A DNA stretch of 64,000 nucleotides from contig OY759262.1 in the NCBI GenBank assembly GCA_963662155.1, positions 11,511,000 to 11,574,999 of the forward strand. The letters are read 5' to 3'. Positions within the stretch are counted from its first letter, which is position 1, and every line of letters starts with the position of its first letter. The notes below the pieces were generated by a model. It was not told where the DNA came from. It was given only the letters and a program-made list of their open reading frames with translations, and did not search any database. A program made the position numbers and the translations under genes. Shown in pieces: positions 1-10,379 of the stretch. Origin of the DNA: Lamellibrachia columna. Its lineage: Eukaryota; Annelida; Polychaeta; Sabellida; Siboglinidae.

Positions 1-300
1 AGCAAACGAAGCAGCTCAAATCCATACAAAGACGAGCAATGCGCATAATCTTCCGAAATATGTCTTACGCCAAAGCCATTGTCACAGCGGGAATCCCAAC
101 AGTGGCAGACCGGAGGGAGACACTGCAGAACTCTATTTGCAAACATGCAAAAACATGGTCACAAGTTGCATCATCTTCTGCCTCCAATCAAGGAACCTAC
201 ACACTCAACCCGAAATAACTGCAAGTACACTATGCATCAATGCAGAACTGAAAGATCTAAGAACTCTTTTATACCATATGGACTTTACCACTGGCAGTAG
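1..300 (+). mobile_element. C-terminal tail of a non-LTR retrotransposon reverse transcriptase (fragment)
   Basis: From about position 6 the + strand reads QLKSIQRRAMRIIF and then AGIPTVADRRETLQ, the conserved tail of many LINE reverse transcriptases (Jockey/CR1/RTE-like). Around 140-160 the frame shifts by one base and continues as HKLHHLLPP ... NNCKYTMHQCRTERSKNSFIPYGL up to a stop at 298-300. The piece is cut by the left edge, so the catalytic part is not visible. It is a dead remnant, probably in an intron of the GSTZ1-like gene. Confidence 0.7.
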
Positions 301-1300
301 ACCTGATCATGACTTTATTTTATTCTATAATCTTCTACTTTCACTTGTAATTAATACAAAACCTAATTTTTACTTCTTTACTTGTGTGCACGCAGTTCAA
401 TTCAATGCCCTACATTTAATACTCTCTTTAATTTATTTATATGCAATTAAATGCTTGTAATTTAATACAAATTATATTATATTTATTTACATGCAATGGA
501 ATGTTCATAATTTAATACTGTATACTATATGTATGTCATTTATTTTTTTTATTCCTTTTAATGTATAGAATTATATTTACCATGTATGCATACACATGTA
601 CTATTCAGCCTTTTTTGGCTGCTAAACATAATAAAACTATTATAATGATTGAATTCTAGTGATGTACAATATTACCGGTATACTGGTTTATATGGAGATT
701 TGTTTTGCACGATATGTCTCACGATTTGCCTTTGACATACCTGTATATACTATAGATTTTTATGTTTGCATTCCCAACTTGTCAGAAGTGAGCTTAATGA
801 TTAATTTTGAGTTTTGACTGAACCAGATTTAGTCACACATCTGTATTATGATTAATTGTTCAAGGTTCTGGTTTGACTAATTTATTCTCAGAATTTAAGT
901 TCACGTATACCGGACAGGATGTCTTTGAGTGTTACACTATTTACTTAATACAGTGCATAGAATTAAGCAGTCTGTATTTTCCATATTTACAACTCCGGTT
1001 AACAATGTTTAAAATCACAAAAAATTCTACAGATTAAACTAGTTAGTTGTTCAGTTATTATTTAATATATATATATATCTCCCCAGCTTTCTTCCTTATT
1101 TTCAATGCTTTGTTTAAAATGCGATTGTACATCGTTGATGAAATAGGAAGTTGGAAGATGTCAAAACCGCTTTCCCCAATTTTGGCTTTATATTAGATGA
1201 ACACGGGGGTTTGTCCCCTAGTAGTTGGTGTTCATAGGGTTTTCTGCGCAGACAGGCTTCCTGTTTCTTCATCGGTATTCTAGGCTTATGTTTATATATG
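301..1300. other. AT-rich non-coding stretch
   Basis: Probable LINE 3' flank followed by intron sequence. AT-rich, with a short TA run near 1063-1076. I see no gene, terminal repeat or tandem array. Confidence 0.5.
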
Positions 1301-1304
1301 TTAG

Positions 1305-1625
1305 CGAAATGGCCCCACCTGTTTATAATTAAATTTGTGTATTAGTGGTGGAATGTTTGTATTCTCTGCATTATATGTTCATGAAGACTTCTTGATGTAT
1401 ATATGTTATCGTCATGCTTGTAGGAATGTAGGCTCTGAGAAACTTGCCGGACGGGGCTGTACATGTGTTCAGTTCCTGTCTGGTTTGCTTTGAGGAGCTC
1501 GCATTCCTGTTAATATTCTTCCCAAAGTGGCTGCGTGATAAGCAGTCCACTTTGTAATAAAAACATCATTTATTTGGCCTATTTCAATTCTCTACTACAT
1601 TGGACTTGCGTTGGTTATTACATAA
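1305..1625 (+). repeat. Interspersed repeat R325, copy 1
   Basis: About 320 bp, nearly identical to 41869-42193 in the same orientation. Both begin at CGAAATGGCCCCACC and end just after GGTTATTRCATAAA. Near the 3' end is a polyadenylation-like AATAAA (about 1556). This copy lies just upstream of the last GSTZ1 exon; the other lies in intron 2 of the YWTD-WSC gene. It may be a retroposed transcript end or a short non-autonomous element. No reverse transcriptase is present. Confidence 0.7.
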
Positions 1626-1802
1626 ATATAAATATCAGTCAGACATGTTAAAATATAACAACACAACGGATTAAGCCATCTTATATCTTTACCAAAACAA
1701 TCAATAAAATTATATTGCAATACGTATCGCGATACTGTCTTCTGTATCACAGTGTATCGCGATATACATATCTCCAATCCTAATATATTGGCATGTTTGC
1801 AG

Positions 1803-1941
1803 GTTCAAGGTCGACATGTCCCAGTTCCCAACCATTAACCGCATACACGATGATCTCATCAAGATGGAACAGTTCAAGAAAGCTGATCCTGCTTGCCAAC
1901 TAGACTGCCCCGAGGAGGCTAAGAAAGAGCCATTCTTCTAG
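1803..1941 (+). CDS. GSTZ1: Maleylacetoacetate isomerase / glutathione S-transferase zeta, last coding exon
   Basis: After a TTTGCAG acceptor (AG at 1801-1802) the exon reads, in phase 2, FKVDMSQFPTINRIHDDL, then LIKMEQFKKADPACQLDCPEE and a short tail to TAG at 1939-1941. This matches the C-terminal helix of zeta-class glutathione transferases: the family has FKVD followed by PTI..I near its end, then a Q.DCPE-type tail. The family isomerises maleylacetoacetate to fumarylacetoacetate in tyrosine breakdown in the cytosol, using glutathione. Only about 46 residues are in the window, so the glutathione-binding thioredoxin fold and active-site SSCxxR segment lie further left. The KKEPFF end is slightly longer than the family usually has. 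Identification is by motif memory only. Confidence 0.82.
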
Positions 1942-3466
1942 TAATCCTGTAATAACATGTGGTATATAAGAACGATATACCAAATATATTGCATATTATC
2001 AGAGGTGCAAAATATAGGAAAACTGTAGTTAACGTAATATATAATAATATCTATGTAACGCATACACGTTTGTTTTTGGAATGCAAGGTTTGTCATTTTA
2101 TGCAATGCAAATGGAATAGGCAATATTGTGGCACAGAAAATGCATCTCGTTATGTTATGCATGCTTATTTTTGATGTAAAGACAATTGTTTACAGAGATT
2201 ACCTTGTTTTATTCCTTTATAATTATACTTCTACGAATAGAGAGAGGGTGTAGCAGGGGTACGGGTCTATAAATGAATCACACGAGGATAAAGATGTACA
2301 TTTCAATTCTACGTCATCACATTCGAAGTCACGGCGAATGCCATAGTTAAACGCAGTTGAAACGTACTTCACATGAATTCCAGTGTGATGGAATCACCAG
2401 TTGCACACATTTTACGAGATAAAATTGCCAATTTGAGAACAAATTAACTTGATATTGATAAACCAACCGTATGCTTTTTGAGTTGTCAGCTCCAAAACAT
2501 AGTAAAAAAGTTGGCTAAGGAAAAGTGATATTTTCTTATTCAATTAAAAGTCTGCGATGGAATCACAACAAATTGGGCAGGCATGATGGTTGATCAAGTT
2601 TATAATTATTATTGACAATAGAGAAAGCTCCAAGCAGATAAGTATAACAATCCAATATTAAGAAATTCTAAGCAGCGGTTAAAGAACGAAGACGAATGTT
2701 CTTTACCCCAAAATACATCAAGGAATTAATTTTTCCGAGGAAATTGGGACATCAGGGCAACATATTAGCAGTTAGTTACACTATAGGTCTATATTAATTG
2801 TGTCGACTTATTAATTAAGCATGTAGGCTTGTCAGAGACATGTTATGCCCATTGGGTAGATGTGTTGGCCGAGTTGTTATGAATTTTTTTACAAGACCTA
2901 CGTAAATTATACAAATAAAGCATTTACGCAGCTTATGCTGCACTGTGGCTCAACTTACCCCACACCAAGTGTTAGTTGACTCAACTTACCAACTCTGTTT
3001 GAATCAACTATATATAATTATGCATGCTAGATACATTATCTTGGTCTAAAATGATGTACTAATAATCATAGTTTATGTGAGTAAAAAAAATTTGACTTAT
3101 GAATATGATTGCGCCCTAGACATAAAAAAGAATGAAAAATCGCTTATCTAACACTGCCTTCCCCTATACCACGGTTTAAGTCGTGTGATCTTTTTCAAAC
3201 AGGACACTAGATCCATTCCTCAGCATCGTCTGCGTCATCATCATAGTAATTCCCCTGACACACCCCACAGATGATACCTGAATCACCTCTAGACGTTGTC
3301 ATATGGCCACCGGACTTATTATGTAAAATTCGCTTCATGAGTAATAGCACAATTATAACAGCGGGTGAAGCATTATCACAATATATGTACTACAACATCA
3401 TTCAAAATCATTGGAAAACTTGCAGACCATATATTATGTACTAAGAATCAATCCTGATAATAATTA
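1942..3466. other. GSTZ1 3' region and intergenic DNA without recognisable gene
   Basis: AT-rich. Presumed 3' UTR of the GSTZ1-like gene followed by unannotated sequence. Short ORFs on both strands at 1938-2174 overlap each other and look like chance. No clear AATAAA close to the stop was found. Confidence 0.5.
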
Positions 3467-3467
3467 A

Positions 3468-4515
3468 GGGAGAGTTGCCAGGATTGGGACCCCTAATGAT
3501 AAACTTGAATATAGACGTGAAAACAAATGGAACTGATGTAAACAATATTTTAACATAGAGTTTATATTTTATTTTCAACAACAAGCTATTAATTACAGGA
3601 AAAATCATTGATAAATTTTTTTGAATATGTAATTAAAAAAATTACGAAAACGTCCAACCGTGGCCACGGTTTCCTCGATTGGACCACCCAATGTCTTCGA
3701 TAGGACCAAATGTAAAATGATTATATAGGACTAAACATAATTATGAATTGATATACAAGTAACATATAGTGTTCATTATAACAATAATAGTTATCATTAG
3801 TCAAATACAGTATACTAATAAATACTAGTGTTCATAATCTTTGTAAATTGTAGTTCCATCCACCCTACACAATGTTCCATGTCTTTGACTGTGACAAATT
3901 GTGTAGCCCAAACTTTTAATTAATACGTGAGTAAAATATAGTGTCCATTATACACATAAAACTAATCAATAGTCAAATGAAATGTTAACAGGGCCTAATG
4001 TTCATAGTTTCTGTCAGTGGCTCCGGAATAGGCTAGCGGAAATGATCGACATCCTTTAGAGCCCATCACAACATGTTCTGTCTCGCAATTGCATGCACTG
4101 GCACAACAGAGTCTTTCATCATATCCATTACTTGTCACACTATGCCTGCATAGTGTTAACTGCAATTCATATTCTGGTTCAGAGGCTATCGGAACCTGTT
4201 CTGTTCCACAATTTACATGCATTGCACCGCCACAGTTTCTTTCGTCACATCTATTACTCGTCGCATATCGCCAGTTTCTTTCGTCACACCAATTACTTGT
4301 CGCATACCACCACAGTTTCTTTCATCGCATCCATTACTCGTCGCATTATGCCTGTTGTGTGCTCTCGATTGAGTTGCAGTGGTCCTAGGCGGATGTAGGC
4401 CTCGTAGGCATAGCTTTCTCCGGTCGGACTTTGCTTTGTTTAAGTAGTTTCTTTCCTCGGGAGGCATAACTGGTATAGCTTCCATGGAAACAGTTGTCAG
4501 TGCTGGAGCTGATTA
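3468..4515 (-). mobile_element. Pogo/Tigger-like DNA transposon, truncated copy in inverted orientation
   Basis: The left end (GGGAGAGTTGCCAGGATTGG) matches the right terminal inverted repeat of the complete element at 48306-49895. From there to about 4512 the sequence is the reverse complement of the 3' two thirds of that element. It includes the transposase-tail segment around 4390-4480 (minus) and the repeated degenerate segments at 4230-4350. The second terminal repeat is missing, so the copy is truncated. Several ORFs of 75-101 residues on both strands here are by-products of this element, not genes. Confidence 0.75.
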
Positions 4516-5365
4516 CAACTCCAATAAGACAAAATATTTTTAGCAAAATGTAACACAGGTCTGTGAATATGCAAATGCATATTTTAGGTTGTGGAAACGC
4601 GAAGTCACTCAGCATTTTAAGAATTACTCATGTTGTGGATAAAAGGGCCAATGCGCACGTCATAGAACAATACTGGTTGTTTGAAACCAATTAACAAATG
4701 TCATCGTGGTTGACATCAGCCTCAGTGAACTTGCTGATATGATGGGTGGTGACAATTAAACATGTAGGCCCCCATTATTACATTGTTTACATCATACCAC
4801 TGTAGTATCTAAACAAAACAATAATAATTCCAACAAGAACACAGCTGTGCAGAAATGCCCCACGCTACAAGTTGACAAAGTTAAATAATTTTTGGGTAAA
4901 CCTGGTTTGTAATAGTGAGATTTATTTGCATACAAGAAATCAAATCGTGAGTTCAGACATTTGTTGTGTGTGCTAAGTGCAATTGTACAACACAGTTCTG
5001 AAACCACAAACCAGTGGTGTGGTCAATAACGAGAGCGGATATGCCCCACTTTCCCCTACCAAAACCTAAATTCATATTGGGTTTTATTATGTACAATAAA
5101 CACTGGCTTATCTAGAAACTCCCTTGCAACTATGAAATACACGTGACAGTTTCACAGCCCTGAGCATCGGTCTGCATGCATAGAGGTTGATCCCATTTCT
5201 AAATATGTGTATATCAACAAACTCTGGAAGTGCACAATATGTTTCAAATAACAAGCTAAACAACATCATCAAATTATTTAACAGACTGTGCAGAGATATG
5301 TGTTTGTTTGTTTGTTTGTTTGTTTGAGACATGCATGACAGTGGCTACAGCTGATGTATAGTATA
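4516..5365. other. Non-coding stretch with a (TTTG)n microsatellite
   Basis: No convincing gene. A (TTTG)n run lies at about 5303-5327. A string resembling a DNA-transposon end, GGGGAAAGTGGGGCATATCC on the minus strand, lies at about 5037-5056, but I found no partner end. Confidence 0.45.
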
Positions 5366-5471
5366 CATACCACATTCTTTTCTATATCTCGTCCACAGAG
5401 TAGTCTCTCCACCTCCTGCATGTGCTGCATGTTCGTCAGCCAAGCTTCCGCCAACAGCAGAACCTTGATTG
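5366..5471 (-). CDS. Putative minus-strand exon of an unrecognised gene
   Basis: On the minus strand an acceptor-like TTTTTTTTACCAATCAAG is followed by an open stretch reading GSAVGGSLADEHAAHAGGGE then TTLWTRYRKECG, and then GTATGT, a good donor. Both ends are phase 1, which fits an upstream exon ending in phase 1 at about 6150. The composition is more coding-like than the surrounding AT-rich DNA. I do not recognise the protein. The call rests on splice-site and phase agreement only. Confidence 0.35.
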
Positions 5472-6149
5472 GTAAAAAAAATTTTTAGCATGGCCTGCGT
5501 TTGCCTGCCTTGATTATTCAGCTCCTCGAGGAGTGAGAGGATTCTTATATCAGTGGCTGCCAGCCAGGAAAGAAACGAGTATAATTATTGAAAAAATATT
5601 AATATTACACTAATGATTATGCTGTGGCCCCAGACTTGTAAACCACCTCTATGGTAACAATAAAGTGGTTCCTTATTTATTGAATGGAACAACGTCACTG
5701 AGAGGAGAGGGGAGAGATAAGTCATGGGCTAGACTGGGAGTGTTAGTCGCGGATTCCACATACACCGACAACTAGACTGTCTGCGACATTTGCGTTGAAC
5801 AAGAACAACAAACCAGTCACCAATGCACAACGGGCATTATAAAAGGGTAAATATTATGACACGAAATGTGTTTCATGTTCAGTGCAGTTGACTCACAGAA
5901 GAGGTGCTTGTTTGGGAGCAAGGATTTAACATACTAACAAGAGAAGAACTGCTGTAGGGAATCATGATTAGCTCAGGCATGTTTATTATAATATTCACTG
6001 CTACCCTGCCATGTCACATAGTCACCGCTATTCCACCTGTTCTGAAATGTTCAATATAAAAAACAACACTGTATTTGGCTTGGCTAATAACCCACAGTCC
6101 TGATCAACATATATCAAGTTGATAGTATTAAAGCAAACAATTTAACATG

Positions 6150-6500
6150 AGGTACCTGAGAATGATGATGAGGTGTGGGGCTCTGGCCAATGGTGCTGGT
6201 CCGATTGGTAAGACCGCTGGGAGGAGGGGGTGTGGGGGCTCTGGCCAATGGTGCTGGTCCGATTGGTCAGACCGCTGGGAGGAGGGGGTGGTGTGGGCAT
6301 TGATGAAAAACGGGCCACCAATGAACTGTTGCTGCAGCTTGGAGGTGATCGGTACGGTGGTGAACGGGCCAGTGGTGAACTGTTCAGGCGAGGAGAAGTG
6401 TCGCTGACCAGAGCTGGTCGGGGCCAGCGTGATACCTGCCGTGCAGTCTGCACCTCCGACTCTGAACTTTGTTGGAAGCGGGAAGTGGGCCTGCAATGAT
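6150..6500 (-). CDS. Putative Ser/Pro-rich minus-strand exon
   Basis: Minus strand: the acceptor TCCTTATCATTGCAG at about 6495-6509 opens a Ser/Pro-rich reading frame. It contains SSPLARSPPYRSPPSCSNSS and PTPPPPPSGLTNRTS and ends with a possible donor AG|GTACCT near 6152 in phase 1. A 50-60-bp segment is tandemly duplicated at about 6177-6297, so a second frame also stays open. The region is GC-rich compared with its flanks. It is probably a disordered part of an unrecognised protein, read with 5366-5471 and perhaps 6835-6915. The gene model is incomplete and uncertain. Confidence 0.35.
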
Positions 6501-6834
6501 AAGGAGTCCATCCAAGTACAGCTTCTGTTTGAGGTATACAGTAGAATGTCGACAGACTGACAAGTTTGTTTTTGCATTTGTGCAAAGCTAACTACACTTA
6601 TAAGCCTGGAATCATGGCCAAACGGTAGCTAAGAAGCACCTAAGTACTAATGTTGGTGTACACACAGGGTTATGAGTCAATCTTACACTCAGGTTAGCAT
6701 CCAATTTAATTTAGATTTTATATATATATATATATTCTTTTTTAGCTTCCAAGCGGCATATATGTTTACCATATGCAATTACTCTTTGAGCCAAGACAAA
6801 ATTACTAATTGGGCCACTAGTGCTCGTTTAAACT

Positions 6835-6915
6835 TTTTTTGTGTTTCACCTTCTGCCTCCATGGCCAGATCTGAGGTCACCACTGCCAGCTGTAGTTTCT
6901 GTCGCGCTCTGTCGT
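6835..6915 (-). CDS. Putative helical minus-strand exon
   Basis: Minus strand, after a pyrimidine-rich TTTATCATTGCAAG, the frame reads GSYDRARQKLQLAVVTSDL then AMEAEGETQKKFKRAL. This is a charged, helix-prone coding-like segment of higher GC than its surroundings. Possible donors are AAG|GTGAAA and TTA|GTAATT. The phase does not join cleanly to the exon at 6150-6500, so another exon may lie between or one end may be wrong. I cannot name the family. Confidence 0.3.
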
Positions 6916-7811
6916 AGGAGCCTTGCAATGATAAATGCTTTCTTTGCATTGTATGCTAGTCATGTTGTTTGATCCCATATTCAACATCTAATACAATCAC
7001 ATGTATTAGAAGCGTAGAACCCATAGCCCTGCCTTGAAGATAAAAAAATTATTTAGCATCTCCAATGTTATACACTGGTTGAAAATCTAATAATGAATCC
7101 ACACTGTTGTTTTGGGATACAACAATTAAAAAACTAAATCTTAAAAGTTAAACAATGAGGAAAACATACTTTAACAGATGGGTAAATAAATAATATCCTT
7201 TAATTACCAGTCAACTAATGTTTAATGCTAATCATAATACATGCCTGTATATACTTACTTGATCAATATAAAACACGGCATTGGTACACCTTGAATGAAG
7301 AGTCTGGCTCCAGGCCTGACCTTGTCTATTTTTGTCTGAGACTTTGAGATGATGGCCACATACATGAATTGTGGTTGACCATCCACGTTTTATGGATCAA
7401 AGCGACGCCTCCTTCGTTGACTTACGTGAATTCAACTATCACATACATTCTACGGAAAAAATTGCCCAGTTGATTGCTTGGAATGTTGATGCTCTCTATT
7501 TAAAATACATTATGTGCGTATCTAATGAAAATAATCTCTATTTTGTAATATCTCGGCACATCATCAGGTTCTAGTCAACATAACTCATGCATCATGATCA
7601 AAGGCTCTTAATGTTTAAAACTTAGCATCAGTGTGTGCTTGGCACTGCATGCGTGCATGCATGCGTGCGTGTGCAGGCACGTGTATTATTCAGAACATGT
7701 GGCCACATGCTACAACATGCACTGCCCCTTTGAATATGAAATGAAGAAATGACAAAGATATCATCTGCTAGTCCCAGCAAGCTGAGTGCAGGGAATAGCA
7801 AACTAATGTAT
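6916..7811. other. Mostly non-coding; one weak exon-like segment
   Basis: Minus strand at about 7257-7367 reads VAIISKSQTKIDKVRPGARL then FIQGVPMP and a GTAAGT donor, which is exon-like, but no acceptor is evident. A GCATGCGTGC-type simple repeat lies at about 7646-7680. Otherwise AT-rich, with nothing else recognised. Confidence 0.35.
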
Positions 7812-10379
7812 TTACAAATTTTTTAGGGTTAGAGGTATCACAACATATAGATCTCTGAATGGTAGCAGAACACATTTAGAATGAATTTCCGACAAGGTTA
7901 CTGTACAAAGCTGACCACCAAGATCTGAGACCCTATGTATTCCCAGTTTTTCTGACTTCAAAGGATAATAAAAAAAGTCAGCAATGGACTGAAAATATCC
8001 CAGTACTATGTGAATGTTACCTTTGCATGATAACACATTTCTAATAAGACCTATGTTCTGTCCAACTTTCACACAATTGTCACCTTGTAGGGTAGTAAAC
8101 CAACAATTCTCAAGATGGACTTGGCTGTACTGTTCACACAAAAGATAACCCTGTGGCACAGGACCCATATGGTGTTGCTCCTTAAGCTTTGGTGGGAGCT
8201 TCTTAGAATCCTTACTTTCCAAATGAAATTCAGATTTTTCGTACAGCCTACGCATTACCTGCTCCAATGGAAATGATGGTTTACGTACCATTCTTTTGAG
8301 TTTCCCAAGGAAGTTCTCAAAAGGGAAAGCAGATATGTTATCAAGACAACCAAACCTGCTTGAATCTTCGGCTAAATGGACCAAACCATGCACATTGTAT
8401 ACCAACATATTTCGTCCATAGATAGTTTTGAAATGTTGCACGAACAAGATCAGCAGCTCATGTGCATAATCACTATAGAGACGACAAAACTCTGGATTCA
8501 CAAGTATGTGGATAGGTACAAATAAAAGCAGAAAGTTCTTGTACACTACTTCCGACACCTTATTTAGCAGGACTACAGGTCCTGTGTATAGAAGAAATTG
8601 GCGAAATTCTGTAGCTTTCCACCGACCCATCTCAGCAAGAGCTCGCGGTCTCCTAGCAAATTCTCTGGGCACGAAAGTTTTCATTGTTAATGTAACCGGT
8701 AACCGTGGAATCTCATGAGGATGGGAAATGGTGATTTCCTTATTTTGTATAACAAAAACTATATCAAAAAACCCCAACTGGGCACAGCAGGCTTAAACAA
8801 AAGTGTTAACCTGTGTCTGAGCACCGACTCAGTGCAACCACATCCTGCATTTTACAGGGGGTCATCTGCACCAAAACAGGGTTGTTGTTGTCTTGTTGAC
8901 AGTGGGATCAAGCCTGGCCCACTGGGACACAGCCACTCCCCCTGACCACATGTGACCACTGTCTCTTGGGTACATTTTTTATTTAAACAACTTAATTATT
9001 AGTAACACGACCAGCAACGGACACAGTAAATGCAATTAACCATAAGACAAATAGTCATAATAATAACTAATTAACTAGATTATCTATAGATTACCCAGGG
9101 TGCTGCCATATGGTGGCAAGTAATGGCACCATCAACCCTGTGCTCCTTTGGTATCCTCGCGCGACCTTTGCTGGGTGACCAGTGGGGTGATTGGTGGGGC
9201 AATTATAAATTACTAATTGTCCAGTAACCATGCCGGTTACATTAACAAAGCATCTGATATTTGACTGACAACAAGGGCCTGTAACCTGCAGTGCAAGGGC
9301 CCTTTGATCAAGAGCATCAGCAGGCGTCTCATGACACCCAGGCAGACAAGATGCATGTAGTCCAGTGGGAACTGTGACACCATGCCAATCCCTGTATCCA
9401 CTAATGGAGAAGGGCTGAGATGTTCTTCATATTCCATCTCATGAAATGCTGCATCAGTTCTGAGTGTCGCATTTGTCTCATGGAAGATGAGCTTTCCCAT
9501 CCATTCACCACTTTGGCAACATATGTCACATCCGTAATAACCAGTACGAGATTTCACTCTCTTCACAAATGCTCGCGCAGGTGTATCACATATAACTGAG
9601 GATACTTTCATTGTATATCTCGTCCCCCTATGTTCAAACCCATCCGTGCTGAGATGGCTCACTTCATTTGTGAAAGCACGTAGATACTCCTCAACATCTG
9701 TAGGTTTGCTTCTTCCAGAATACAACCCAATGACAAAAGGTTCTGTGTCAGGAAACTTTTCAATGCGACACAATATAGGCCACAATTGATGGTTTGAACT
9801 TTTGAAAAGGGGGAGCCCATCAATGTTCACTTGAACTAAAAAATACAAATCGTCTGGGACAAATTCTGGGTGTTCTACAAATCTGGACAGAATACTTGAC
9901 TCAATTCCAAAGTGATAGTATGAACCTCCAGGTAACTCCTTGATCTCATACTTTGTTTTTGTACGAAACAAAGTCCTGGGGTCTTTTGGAAGTGTGGGAA
10001 AATATGGCCGTAAAATTGCTAACAACGGTGACAGCGAAGACAGCAGTATCTGACACTCCACTGCCCACTCCTTGATACTAACAAATATATTCCCATCATC
10101 ATGTCTACTTTCAGCATCATTTTCACTATCAGTATCATTATCAGAGGAAAGAATGTATGGTTCCGCACCCTCAATGTCATGGAAATCGTTCACTTCTAAA
10201 GGTGAATTTGGACGGACATTTTCTTCACATGCAACTGGCTGTGGTGCAATCTGAATGGTTTCATCTGAATTACTACCCTCATTCATGTCGTGGCAGTCAT
10301 GCTGCTGTTCAAGTGTTTCACTGGTGGAATCAGAATCCTGTCCTCCACTGCAGTCGCTCGTCGTCGGATAATTCCTCAT
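7812..10379 (-). pseudogene. DDE-type transposase gene (CACTA/EnSpm-like group), split by a MITE
   Basis: Two open segments on the minus strand: 10379-9242 (N-terminal, acidic Ser/Asp-rich start) and 8686-7812 (C-terminal). They carry features of a large animal transposase family usually annotated only as transposase domain-containing protein: VCLGVMRRLL near residue 350, then RRPRALAEMGRWKATEFRQF, then VYNVHGLVHLAEDSSRFG and SAFPFENFLGKLKRMVRKP. Subtracting the inserted 8691-9241 element and one TTAA leaves 2013 bases, exactly 671 codons including the stop, so the gene was intact when the MITE landed. Assignment to the CACTA/EnSpm superfamily is from memory and tentative. The start overlaps the 3' end of the gypsy pol frame by 50 bases. 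Confidence 0.75.
8691..9241. mobile_element. MITE with TTAA target-site duplication
   Basis: 551 bp flanked by TTAA on both sides (8687-8690 and 9242-9245), with terminal inverted repeats TGTAACCGG / CCGGTTACA. It carries no transposase. A TTAA target fits piggyBac- or Kolobok-type mobilisation. Its inner part (about 8868-9125) has a second, partial copy at 16082-16340. It interrupts the transposase reading frame. Confidence 0.85.

Noticed and set aside
1938..2174. Overlapping ORFs on both strands after the GSTZ1 exon
   Set aside because: Short, AT-rich, no motifs. They lie in the presumed 3' UTR.
4089..4485. Overlapping ORFs of 75-101 residues as genes
   Set aside because: They lie on both strands of a truncated pogo-like element and mirror the sequence at 48.8-49.3 kb.
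8778..9236. Intron of the transposase gene
   Set aside because: Inverted ends and TTAA duplication identify a MITE. Frame continuity is at the TTAA, not at splice sites.
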